This document shows positions 16,891 through 24,035 of a DNA stretch of 64,000 bases, one piece after another. Source of the DNA: Subdoligranulum variabile (GTDB taxonomy: Bacteria; Bacillota; Clostridia; Oscillospirales; Ruminococcaceae); the NCBI GenBank assembly GCA_003343905.1, contig QAKI01000040.1, positions 1 through 64,000 of the forward strand, given 5' to 3'. The position numbers and the translations under genes were made by a program. The notes under the pieces are model-generated. The model saw only the letters and a list, made by a program, of their open reading frames with translations. It was not told the origin of the DNA and searched no databases. Positions within the stretch are counted from its first letter, which is position 1, and each line of letters opens with the position of its first letter.

Positions 16891-17092
16891 AAAATTCACC
16901 CCAAAACCGCGCACTCGGCGCTCGCGCCTCGCACACAATTTTGGGGTAAATTTCCCTGTATGTGTCCCCGCCGTCGGCGCATGTCCGCCGCCGGGGACGG
17001 ATTTGAAATTCTTTTCCCATCTGTAAAAATCGTACGCATGTGCAATTTTGGATAAAAGTTCTTTGCTTACTTTCGCCAAGAAAGTAAGCAAA
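16891..17092. repeat. Intergenic hairpins between yhcH and the M28 peptidase
   Basis: This 260-bp gap holds three structures. A long imperfect hairpin at 16891-16953 has core arms ACCCCAAAA / TTTTGGGGT. A second at 16964-16998 has outer arms GTCCCCG / CGGGGAC. A third at 17062-17092 has perfect 13-bp arms TTTGCTTACTTTC / GAAAGTAAGCAAA around GCCAA. The last resembles the TACTTTTCTT hairpin at 23912-23935. No gene is seen. Confidence 0.6.
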
Positions 17093-17108
17093 ATATGAGG
17101 TGAGCCCT

Positions 17109-17936
17109 GTGCCCTATCTGGATGAACACCTGGCCGAACTGGCCCAAACCGATCTTCTGGCGCGGCGCGCCGCGCTGGAAGCCCTGCTGACCGGCGAAGG
17201 TCTGGATTTTACTGTGCAGGAATGTATGGCGGATGAAAAACGCCAGGCGGCACGCAACTATCTGCTGCTGCCGCCCGACGGCGAGCCTTGCCCGCTGCTG
17301 TGCGCCCACTACGACGCCCACCCCGGCAGCGTGGGCGCCAACGATAACGCCGCCGCCCTCTGTATTCTCGTAGCCCTCGCCAAGAGCCTGCGGGGCCGGG
17401 GCGTGCGCGCAGCCTTCGCCTTCCTCGACGGGGAGGAGTGCGGCCACAGCGGCGCCAAATTGCTGGAATCCGAACGGGACTGGGAAGCCAGCATCGTGGT
17501 CAATCTGGATATGTGCGGCTACGGCGACACCATCGCCGTCTATACCCGCGGCGCCGAAAAAAAGCCTGCGGCCCGGGCTTTCTGTGACCGGGACCGCTTG
17601 GCCGCCCATAACGGGCGCCTGGTCAAATATCTGCCCGAAAGCGACGACGTGAGTTTTTCCACCCGCCGGCAGCCGGTATTGAGCGTTGCCATCATGCCCC
17701 GGTGGGATACCAAATACCTGGACGCCATGGCCGCTCAGGGCGGCGGCCTGCTGGGCCGCACCCCAGAATTCAAAATGATGGTCGGCCAGATGGAAGTTGC
17801 CTCCACCATGCACGGGGGCTTCCGGGACGCTGTGAAATGGGTGCAGCCCGAAGCCATGCAGCAGGTGTTCGATTATCTGCTGGAGGCCCTCTGCGCGCCC
17901 CCGCCGCCCGTCAAAAAACGCTTCGGCCTGTTCTGA
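17109..17936 (+). CDS. M28-family zinc aminopeptidase-like peptidase
   Basis: A 275-residue cytoplasmic protein. Metal ligands can be followed: LCAHYDAHPGSVGANDNAA (His and bridging Asp), DGEECGHSGAKLL (catalytic and ligand Glu), VVNLDMCGYGD (Asp) and TMHGGF (last His), which is the M28 / M20-like di-zinc layout. It should trim small peptides or a related amide. I place the start at the GTG at 17109, because GAGGTGA (17097-17103) stands at the right distance; a GTG three codons upstream has no such site. No signal peptide is seen. Confidence 0.83.
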   Translation: MPYLDEHLAELAQTDLLARRAALEALLTGEGLDFTVQECMADEKRQAARNYLLLPPDGEPCPLLCAHYDAHPGSVGANDNAAALCILVALAKSLRGRGVRAAFAFLDGEECGHSGAKLLESERDWEASIVVNLDMCGYGDTIAVYTRGAEKKPAARAFCDRDRLAAHNGRLVKYLPESDDVSFSTRRQPVLSVAIMPRWDTKYLDAMAAQGGGLLGRTPEFKMMVGQMEVASTMHGGFRDAVKWVQPEAMQQVFDYLLEALCAPPPPVKKRFGLF

Positions 17937-17992
17937 ACGCCAATTTTTCCTTTTCTGTTTCCATACCGCTCACAGCGGCCCGCAAAAGACAG

Positions 17993-18020
17993 CCGGCCCC
18001 CTTCCGCAGAGGGGGACCGG
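17993..18020 (-). terminator. Terminator beyond the XRE regulator gene
   Basis: Arms CCGGCCCCCTT / GAGGGGGACCGG (one bulge) between the convergent M28 and XRE genes. T-rich flank GTTTTGTC lies on the plus side and CTGTCTTTTG on the minus side, so it may serve both genes. Confidence 0.65.
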
Positions 18021-18032
18021 CCGTTTTGTCTT

Positions 18033-18365
18033 TCAATAGTGCTGTTCCAGCGATATTTTTACAGCTTTGACCACGTCTTCGATCACACGAAGCTGGCAAG
18101 TATCGCAGGTTTCGAGCAGGCCCGCGATCGCTTCCATAGCGGCCGTTCTTTCGCCCGGCACAACGTCACACAGCAAATCATCCGTGCGCACTTCCAAAGC
18201 CGCCGCCAGATCCACCAAAACGGGAAGACTCAGTTTTGTATTCCCTGTTTCAATATGGCTCATATGTGTCACAGAAATCCCTACCCGCGCCGCCAATTCC
18301 TCCTGGGAAAGACGGCGCGCTTTTCTGTTTTTTCGTATCCGCTGGCCTATCGCATAGTAATCCAT
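18033..18365 (-). CDS. XRE-family helix-turn-helix regulator
   Basis: A 110-residue regulator. Residues about 5-60 hold a Cro/CI-type helix-turn-helix (IRKNRKARRLSQEELAARVG, VTHMSHIETGNTKLS). The C-terminal half is a short helical region with a CDTC motif (LLETCDTCQLRVIEDV), which could allow dimer formation, metal binding or redox sensing. The ATG at 18365 is taken; the codon before it is TTG. It is divergent from the TM2-DUF2752 pair, with three matching half-sites in the region between, so it likely controls them and itself. Confidence 0.88.
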   Translation of the reverse strand: MDYYAIGQRIRKNRKARRLSQEELAARVGISVTHMSHIETGNTKLSLPVLVDLAAALEVRTDDLLCDVVPGERTAAMEAIAGLLETCDTCQLRVIEDVVKAVKISLEQHY

Positions 18366-18376
18366 CAAGTTTTCCT

Positions 18377-18467
18377 GCCTACACAGTTAAATTTCCCTTG
18401 CATTATATTGCTTCTTATGCTATTATCAAATAAACTGTATAGGCTATTTTATGCCTATACAGTTAAA
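18377..18467 (+). promoter_or_regulatory. Divergent control region of the XRE and TM2-DUF2752 genes
   Basis: A promoter TTGCAT (18398-18403), 17-nt spacer, TATTAT (18421-18426) points to the TM2 gene. An inverted repeat with perfect 12-bp arms AACTGTATAGGC / GCCTATACAGTT (18433-18464, 8-nt loop) begins at the expected start site. A third half-site GCCTACACAGTTAAA (18377-18391) matches 14 of 15 bases with the one at 18453-18467. This is the likely operator set of the XRE protein. Confidence 0.7.
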
Positions 18468-18523
18468 AAGAGTGTTCATACAGAACAACGGCATGCAAGT
18501 AAAAAAGAGGAGGATCTGTAATC

Positions 18524-18862
18524 ATGCTGGACCCGCAAAAAATCGATATGTACATCATGACAAACCAGAAGTATTTCCCGGAGTCGAAGATCGTATATCT
18601 GAAAGACAAACTCCGCACGATGGATGAAGAAAAGTTCTCTCTCATTTCTACCATCGAGATGAAGGACCCGCTAACGCTCCTGCTCGTTTCGATTTTTCTC
18701 GGCACGCTGGGCATAGACCGTTTTATGCTGGGCGACATCGGCATGGGCATCCTCAAGCTGCTGACGCTCGGCTGCTGCGGCATTTTGACCATCATCGACT
18801 GGTTCACGATTTCCAAAAAGGCGAAGGAGTTCAATTTCAACAAAGTCATGAGCCTGCTGTGA
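18524..18862 (+). CDS. TM2-domain membrane protein
   Basis: A 112-residue protein. Residues about 48-108 form a TM2 domain with two membrane segments: the first in LTLLLVSIFLGTLGIDRFMLG, including the conserved G-x-D-R-F turn, the second in GILKLLTLGCCGILTIIDWF. The charged N-terminal half (MTNQKYFPESKIVYLKDKL) is probably cytoplasmic. The function of bacterial TM2 proteins is not well known. GAGGAGG precedes the ATG. It is followed at once by a DUF2752 gene, a pairing seen in other Firmicutes and Bacteroidetes. Confidence 0.9.
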   Translation: MLDPQKIDMYIMTNQKYFPESKIVYLKDKLRTMDEEKFSLISTIEMKDPLTLLLVSIFLGTLGIDRFMLGDIGMGILKLLTLGCCGILTIIDWFTISKKAKEFNFNKVMSLL

Positions 18863-18866
18863 TCGT

Positions 18867-19220
18867 TTGAAAAAGTACCTGTGCCTGCTTTTTGCCCTGA
18901 TCGTGCTGGGCAGTTTCTACCGTCTGGGATGGCTGCGCTGCCCGTTTCTGCTGCTGACTGGTCTGCCCTGCCCCACCTGCGGCGTCACCAGAGCCCTGGA
19001 CGCCCTGCTGCATGGCGATCTGGCCGGCTATTGGCAGTGTCATCCTTTGGCTCTGCCGCTGGCGGCTGTCGTTCTGCTCTTTCCTTTTCGTTCTGCCGGC
19101 GGCCCCTTTTGCCAGAAAGCTCTACGGGCTTTTACAGTCGCCGTTTTGGCCTGCAATACGATATTTTTTGTGTTTCGGCTGTTGCAGCAGCTTACAACGA
19201 ACCCCGCCGTGCTTGTGTAG
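18867..19220 (+). CDS. DUF2752 membrane protein
   Basis: A 117-residue small membrane protein with about three hydrophobic segments and the DUF2752 Cys signature CPFLLLTGLPCPTCGVTRA (residues about 25-43), followed by an HP motif in WQCHPLALPL. Its role is unknown. The start codon is TTG at 18867, four bases after the TM2 stop, with no separate ribosome site, so translation is probably coupled. A hairpin rich in G and C overlaps its stop codon. Confidence 0.82.
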   Translation: MKKYLCLLFALIVLGSFYRLGWLRCPFLLLTGLPCPTCGVTRALDALLHGDLAGYWQCHPLALPLAAVVLLFPFRSAGGPFCQKALRAFTVAVLACNTIFFVFRLLQQLTTNPAVLV

Positions 19221-19236
19221 CAAGCGCGGCGGGGTT
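19201..19236. terminator. Bidirectional terminator between DUF2752 and GntR genes
   Basis: Arms ACCCCGCCG(TGCTTG) / (CAAGCG)CGGCGGGGT form a long stem, followed by TTGTTGTT on plus. It overlaps the DUF2752 stop codon and lies just past the convergent GntR gene. Confidence 0.7.
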
Positions 19237-19242
19237 TGTTGT

Positions 19243-19953
19243 TCAGATACTTTGCAGGGTAAAGTAGCCGGGATGGCGGGACATCTTGGCCATCAGGTTG
19301 CCCCGGAAACTGGTCAGGTGCGCTCCTACGGCCTGGGCGGGCTCCACCCCGTCCGGCAATCCCATGAGCAGATAATCGCAGAACGCCCGGTGCTGTTCGA
19401 TCACCCGGCTATAGTCGCACTCGCCGTCCAGCGCGTCCAGATAGCGCAGCCGGTCATAGTGGGACACCAGCCCCCGAATCGCCAGCCAGGTATGGCCGCG
19501 CCCACCGAAAAAGTACATCAATCGGTGAAATTCATCATCCAATTGGATAAATTCATCCACGGCATCGGGCAGGCGGTCGTTCAGTTCTTCCTGCCGCCGC
19601 ATACAGTCCAGCAACTGCTGGACCTGGTCGCGGCCGATCTTGCCCGCCGCATCCCGCAGCAGCGCGCCTTCCAGCAGCAGGCGGGTAGAGTAGCCTTCCT
19701 TCACGAGCGCCGGGTCGATCCGGCTGACCCGGGTGCCCCGCTGCGGGAAGATCTCCACCAGCCAGTCATTGTGCAGGGTGGCGACGGCCTCATGCACCGG
19801 CGTGCGGCTCATATGCAGCAGGCCCGAAAGCTCGTTCTCATTCAACGGCTCCCCCGGCTGCAGGCGCAGGGTCATGATGTTCATGCGCAGCACCCGGCAG
19901 GCATAGGCACGGTTATTCTCCCCTTTGCGCGGGGGCGGCACCAACAGTTCCAT
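19243..19953 (-). CDS. FCD-domain GntR-family regulator of the YiaK operon
   Basis: A 236-residue regulator with the GntR winged helix (EPLNENELSGLLHMSRTPVH, then NDWLVEIFPQRGTRVSRI) and a C-terminal FCD domain. The ATG at 19953 is chosen, since GGAGGGACC precedes it and the longer frame lacks homology. It is divergent from the yiaK-like gene, and two ATATATCAGT elements in the gap are candidate operators. The likely effector is a sugar acid handled by that operon. Confidence 0.9.
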   Translation of the reverse strand: MELLVPPPRKGENNRAYACRVLRMNIMTLRLQPGEPLNENELSGLLHMSRTPVHEAVATLHNDWLVEIFPQRGTRVSRIDPALVKEGYSTRLLLEGALLRDAAGKIGRDQVQQLLDCMRRQEELNDRLPDAVDEFIQLDDEFHRLMYFFGGRGHTWLAIRGLVSHYDRLRYLDALDGECDYSRVIEQHRAFCDYLLMGLPDGVEPAQAVGAHLTSFRGNLMAKMSRHPGYFTLQSI

Positions 19954-20085
19954 GACGGTCCCTCCTTGGGTGTTTCCAACTAATATATCAGTAATATAAC
20001 AGTCTCCTTTTTGGTTTGCAAGAGCGGTGCGCATTTTTTGTGCAAAGCGGCCAAAATAGCCTGCAATTTCTGGTAAATAAGCCGA

Positions 20086-20144
20086 TTGCATTTCGGTTTT
20101 TTCTGTGCTATTCTGTTATTAACAAGGGGATTCGTGATATATCA
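20086..20144 (+). promoter_or_regulatory. Promoter and candidate operators of the YiaK operon
   Basis: A -35 TTGCAT (20086-20091) and -10 TATTCT (20109-20114) are 17 nt apart. Two palindromes follow: TGTTA-T-TAACA (20114-20124), at the expected start site, and TGATATATCA (20135-20144). The latter shares ATATATCAGT with a second copy near the GntR start (about 19983-19992), as expected for one regulator binding both sides. Confidence 0.6.
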
Positions 20145-20189
20145 GTGCGTCGCCAGCCGCACCACGCCCCGTCAAAGGAGAGAAAAGCC

Positions 20190-21278
20190 ATGAGCATCCG
20201 CATTCCGTACGATACCGTTTTCTCCACCGTAAAACAGGCCTTTCTGCAGATGGGCCTGAGCGAACAACAGGCGCAGCAGTGCGCCGAGATCCACACCGAA
20301 AGCAGCCTGGAGGGCATCGAGAGCCACGGCCTGAACCGCGTGCCCCGCTTTGCGGAGTATGTGCAGAAAGGCTGGGTGGACCTGAACGCCCGCCCCGAAC
20401 TGGTTGGTGCCAAAGGCGCCGTGGAAAACTATGACGGCCACCTGGGCATCGGCGTGCTGAACGCCACCTTCTGCATGGACCGCGCCACCGCCCTGGCGAA
20501 AGAGCATGGCATCGGCTGCGTGGCGCTGAAAAACACCACCCACTGGATGCGCGGCGGTTCCTACGCCTGGCAGGCGGCGCAGGCGGGCTTCATCGGCATC
20601 AGTTGGACCAACACCGAAAGCTGCATGCCCATGTGGGGCTCCAAAGAGCCGGGCGTGGGCAACAACCCCTTCTGCATCGCCATCCCGCGCAAGAACGGCC
20701 CCATCGTGCTGGATATGGCCATGAGCCAGTACGCCTACGGCAAGCTGGGCGTCTACCGTCTGGCCGGCAAGCAGCTCCCCTACCCCGGCGGCTTTGACAA
20801 GGACGGCAACCTGACCAGTGACCCCGGCGCCATCGAGGCCAGCGGCCGCATCCTGCCCACCGGCTACTGGAAAGGCTCCGGCATGGCCATTGCGCTGGAT
20901 CTGGCCGCCGCAGCGATGGCCAACGGCCGCACCGGCGCCGATCTGGACCGGGAAGCCCGCGGCAGTTGCACCGGCTGCTGCCAGATCTTCCTGGCATACG
21001 ATCCCTATCTGTTCGGCGGCGAGGAGGAGATCCAGGCCAAGTGGGACGACCGCGTGGCTGCCGCCGACGCCACCGCGCCCGACCGTGAGGGTGGCCATGT
21101 GACCTGCCCCGGTGAACGCACCGCTGCCACCCGCGCCCGCAACATGAAAGAAGGCATCGTGGTGGACGAACAGATCTGGCAGCAGATCCAGGACCTGGCC
21201 GCCGGCAAGACCGACGTGAAGGATATTTCCAGCGCCTGCATCCTCGACAACATGACCGAAGAGAAAAACGGCCAGTGA
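20190..21278 (+). CDS. yiaK: Ldh2/YiaK-family oxidoreductase (2,3-diketo-L-gulonate reductase-like)
   Basis: A 362-residue NAD(P)H-dependent reductase of the malate/L-lactate dehydrogenase (Ldh2) family. NTTHWMRGGSYAWQAAQAGF and WTNTESCMPMWGSKEPGVG closely match my memory of E. coli YiaK, as does RILPTGYWKGSGMAIALDL. The catalytic His lies near the start (ESHGLNRVPRF). By this likeness it reduces 2,3-diketo-L-gulonate or a similar 2-oxo sugar acid. AAAGGAGAG precedes the ATG at 20190. The next gene is a YiaL-family protein, keeping the YiaK-YiaL order known from E. coli. A C-terminal tail beyond the usual family end, with several Cys, is present. Confidence 0.88.
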   Translation: MSIRIPYDTVFSTVKQAFLQMGLSEQQAQQCAEIHTESSLEGIESHGLNRVPRFAEYVQKGWVDLNARPELVGAKGAVENYDGHLGIGVLNATFCMDRATALAKEHGIGCVALKNTTHWMRGGSYAWQAAQAGFIGISWTNTESCMPMWGSKEPGVGNNPFCIAIPRKNGPIVLDMAMSQYAYGKLGVYRLAGKQLPYPGGFDKDGNLTSDPGAIEASGRILPTGYWKGSGMAIALDLAAAAMANGRTGADLDREARGSCTGCCQIFLAYDPYLFGGEEEIQAKWDDRVAAADATAPDREGGHVTCPGERTAATRARNMKEGIVVDEQIWQQIQDLAAGKTDVKDISSACILDNMTEEKNGQ

Positions 21279-21324
21279 GCCGCCTTTTCCGCCCTTTTTT
21301 CACCATACAAAAGGAGTGTTTATC

Positions 21325-21774
21325 ATGTTCTTTTCTCCGCTGAATCTCGCCACGAAATACAACTATCTCGACGAAAAGTTCCAGGCCGCCTACAAATGGC
21401 TGGCCGAGACCGACCTGGCCCATACCCCCGTGGGCAGCTACCCCGTCTGCGAGGGTGTGACCGCCAACGTGCAGGAGTACGACACCATCCCCGCCAGCCA
21501 GGGTTCCTTTGAAACGCACGACAAGTTTTTCGACATTCAGTACGTCATCTCCGGCAAGGAGCAGTTCGGCTACTGCAAGCGCGAAGGGCTGGTGCTGAAG
21601 AAGGACGACCCCGATAATGACGTAAAATTCTATGAAGAGCCCGCCCTGAGCGGCACTGTGCTGCTGCTGCCCGGCGACTTGATCGTGGTCGCGCCCGAGG
21701 ACGCCCACAAGCCCCGCTGCGCCGCCGACGGCCCCGAGTTCGTCCGCAAAGTGGTGGTCAAGGTCAAAGTCTGA
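21325..21774 (+). CDS. YhcH/YjgK/YiaL (DUF386) family protein
   Basis: A 149-residue protein of the YhcH/YjgK/YiaL family, of normal length, with HDKFFDIQYVISGKEQFGYC and the C-terminal block LLPGDLIVVAPEDAHKP, whose His residues fit the cupin metal site. The ATG at 21325 follows AAGGAG; a GTG nine bases earlier overlaps that site and is rejected. It is placed as YiaL is in the E. coli yiaKLMNOPQRS cluster, but the TRAP transporter and kinase genes of that cluster are absent here. Confidence 0.9.
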   Translation: MFFSPLNLATKYNYLDEKFQAAYKWLAETDLAHTPVGSYPVCEGVTANVQEYDTIPASQGSFETHDKFFDIQYVISGKEQFGYCKREGLVLKKDDPDNDVKFYEEPALSGTVLLLPGDLIVVAPEDAHKPRCAADGPEFVRKVVVKVKV

Positions 21775-21833
21775 TCCCGGCCCCCTGTGACGTCCGAATG
21801 TTTTTGCAAGCCTAAAGAAAGGTCGTACCATCT

Positions 21834-22862
21834 ATGAAAGCAATCAAATTGGCAGAACCCTGGCAGATCGCCTGCGTGGAACTGGACAAACCCACGCCCA
21901 AGCCGGGCGAAGCCCTGATCAAGATCGTCACCGCCGGTATCTGCGGCAGTGATATCGGCGCGTTCCGCGGCACCAACGGGCTGGTCAGCTACCCCCGTGT
22001 TATCGGCCACGAACTGGCCGGCATCGTGGAGAGCATCCCGGCCGACAACAAAAACGGCATACGCCCCGGCGACCGTGTGGTGGTAGACCCCTACCTGTAT
22101 TGCGGCCACTGCTACCCCTGCCGCATCGGCCGCACCAACTGCTGCACCGACCTGAAGGTGCTGGGCGTGCATGTGGATGGCGGCATGGCCGAGTATTACT
22201 GCCACCCCGCCGATATGCTCATCAAGATCCCCGACGGCATGACCTGGGAGGAAGCCGCCATGGCCGAGCCCCTGACCATCAGCCTGCACGGCATCCACCG
22301 CGGCGGACTGAAGGCCGGTGAATACTGCGCCATCATCGGCGCCGGGCCTATCGGTCTGGTGGCGGGCATGGTGGCGCAGGCCTACGGCGCCCACGCCATC
22401 CTGCTGGATCTGGTGCAGGAGCGGCTCGATTTTGCCAAGAGCCTGGGCATCGAGTATGTCGTCAATTCCGCCACCGAGGACCCCGTGCAGCGTGTGGCCG
22501 AGATCACCGGCGGCGAGATGGCTCATCAGGTCATGGAATGTTCCGGTGCGAACCCCGCCGTGCGCCAGACGCTGGACCTTGTATCCCACGCAGGCCGCAT
22601 CACGCTGACCGGCTGGCCCAAGAAAGAGACCAGCCTGCCTACCGACCTCATCACCAAGAAGGAGATCGACATCCGCGGGGCACGCACCAGCGCCGGCGAA
22701 TTTGAGGAAGCGCTGGAACTGATCCGCACCAAGCGGGTGGATATGAACAAGATCCTGACCAAGACCGTAACGATGGATGAAGCCCCGGCCACCATCGTGG
22801 ACATTGAAAAGAACCCCGGCAACTACATGAAAGTGGTCGTCCGCGTCGGCAGCGAAGAATAA
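21834..22862 (+). CDS. Zinc-dependent alcohol dehydrogenase (sorbitol / L-idonate DH-like), first copy
   Basis: A 342-residue medium-chain dehydrogenase. Catalytic zinc ligands lie in AGICGSDIG and IGHELAG; structural zinc Cys are in YCGHCYPCRIGRTNCC. The NAD site is IIGAGPIGLVAG, near residue 165. It resembles polyol and aldonate dehydrogenases such as L-idonate or L-galactonate 5-dehydrogenase, which interconvert a sugar acid and its keto form and would sit naturally next to YiaK. Its ATG follows AAAGAAAGG. The second dehydrogenase gene begins 19 bp after its stop. Confidence 0.9.
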   Translation: MKAIKLAEPWQIACVELDKPTPKPGEALIKIVTAGICGSDIGAFRGTNGLVSYPRVIGHELAGIVESIPADNKNGIRPGDRVVVDPYLYCGHCYPCRIGRTNCCTDLKVLGVHVDGGMAEYYCHPADMLIKIPDGMTWEEAAMAEPLTISLHGIHRGGLKAGEYCAIIGAGPIGLVAGMVAQAYGAHAILLDLVQERLDFAKSLGIEYVVNSATEDPVQRVAEITGGEMAHQVMECSGANPAVRQTLDLVSHAGRITLTGWPKKETSLPTDLITKKEIDIRGARTSAGEFEEALELIRTKRVDMNKILTKTVTMDEAPATIVDIEKNPGNYMKVVVRVGSEE

Positions 22863-22880
22863 TACAAAGGGGATCATTGC

Positions 22881-23906
22881 ATGAAAGCTGTACAGATCGT
22901 AAAACCCAATGACCTGCGGGTCATTGACGTACCCAAACCCACCCTGGACGAGCACAATAACGTACTGGTCAAAATGACCGCCGCAGGCATCTGCGGCAGC
23001 GACGTGGGCATTTACCACGGCACCAACGCCGCCGCCACCTACCCGCGCATCATCGGCCATGAGATGGTAGGCGTGGTTGTCGAAGTGGGGCCCACGGCCC
23101 AAAAGGTGAAGGTCGGCGACCGCGTCATCATCGACCAGGTGGTGCCCTGCGGCCACTGCTATGCCTGCCGCAAGGGCCGCCCCAACGTCTGCGGCAACCT
23201 GCAGGTGCGGGGCGTACACATCGACGGCGGCTACCGGGAGTATATGGCCGTGCCGGACACCGACTGCTACCTGGTGCCCGACTGCCTGACCGATACCGAA
23301 GCCGTCATGATCGAGCCTACGACGATTGCCGTACAGTGCTGCAGCCGCGCCCAGCTTGAGAGCGAGGATACCGTGCTCATCATCGGGTCCGGTGCGCTGG
23401 GTTCCAGCATCCTGCGCATCGTGAAGCAGTTCCATCCCCAGAAGATCATTGTTTCCGACATTGACGACGCCAAGCTGGAGGAAGCGCTGAAAAACGGCGC
23501 CACCGACGTGATCAACAGCTTGAAGGAGGACGTGCCCGCCCGCTGCCGCGAACTGACCGACGGCTACGGCGTGACAGTTTCCATCGACGCCGCCTGCGTC
23601 AAGACCAGCCTGCTCACCGCCCTGAATGCCACCGGCAGCGCCGGGCGCGTCATTACCATGGGATTCAGTGTGGCTCCCACGGAGGTCAATCAGTTCGTCA
23701 TCACCAGCAAAGAGCTGGATGTGCGCGGCAGCCGCCTGCAGAACCGCAAGTTCCAGGATGTCATCGACCTGATCAACGCGGGCAAGATCGACCTGCGCGG
23801 TTCCATCAGCCACACCTTCCCGCTGACCGAAGCACAGAAGGCCTTCGACTTCGTGGACAGCCACGACCCGTCCATCCGTAAGATCGCGTTTACCTTCGAC
23901 TTCTGA
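22881..23906 (+). CDS. Zinc-dependent alcohol dehydrogenase, second copy
   Basis: A 341-residue medium-chain dehydrogenase, a distant paralogue of the preceding gene. Zinc ligands lie in AGICGSDVG and IGHEMVG; the structural site is CGHCYACRKGRPNVC; the NAD motif is IIGSGALGSSILR, slightly off the usual GxGxxG in its fifth position. It may act on the next carbon or epimer of the same substrate. AAAGGGG precedes the ATG. It is the last gene of the YiaK operon; a hairpin and a 38-bp terminator palindrome follow. Confidence 0.9.
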   Translation: MKAVQIVKPNDLRVIDVPKPTLDEHNNVLVKMTAAGICGSDVGIYHGTNAAATYPRIIGHEMVGVVVEVGPTAQKVKVGDRVIIDQVVPCGHCYACRKGRPNVCGNLQVRGVHIDGGYREYMAVPDTDCYLVPDCLTDTEAVMIEPTTIAVQCCSRAQLESEDTVLIIGSGALGSSILRIVKQFHPQKIIVSDIDDAKLEEALKNGATDVINSLKEDVPARCRELTDGYGVTVSIDAACVKTSLLTALNATGSAGRVITMGFSVAPTEVNQFVITSKELDVRGSRLQNRKFQDVIDLINAGKIDLRGSISHTFPLTEAQKAFDFVDSHDPSIRKIAFTFDF

Positions 23907-23911
23907 TGTCT

Positions 23912-23935
23912 GTACTTTTCTTGAAAGAAAAGTAC
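23912..23935. repeat. TACTTTTCTT-type intergenic hairpin
   Basis: Perfect 11-bp arms GTACTTTTCTT / AAGAAAAGTAC with a GA loop, six bases after the dehydrogenase stop. It is similar in pattern and AT-rich make-up to the hairpin at 17062-17092. Confidence 0.6.
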
Positions 23936-23952
23936 CAAAAGAACTTCTACCA

Positions 23953-23990
23953 AAAAATCCCAGAGGGGGCGCGCCCCCTCTGGGATTTTT
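23953..23990. terminator. Bidirectional terminator (38-bp perfect palindrome)
   Basis: Perfect 19-bp arms starting AAAAATCCCAGAGGGGGCG, ending in a T-run. It lies between the convergent dehydrogenase and C39-like genes and can stop transcription from both. Confidence 0.92.
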
Positions 23991-24006
23991 AATGGGAGTT
24001 TCTTCG

Positions 24007-24030
24007 GTTCCTTCTTTACAAAGAAGGAAC
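24007..24030. repeat. GTTCCTTCTTT hairpin
   Basis: Perfect 11-bp arms GTTCCTTCTTT / AAAGAAGGAAC with a 2-nt centre, just past the stop of the C39-like gene on minus. It is related in style to the hairpins at 17062 and 23912. Confidence 0.55.
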
Positions 24031-24035
24031 AAAAA

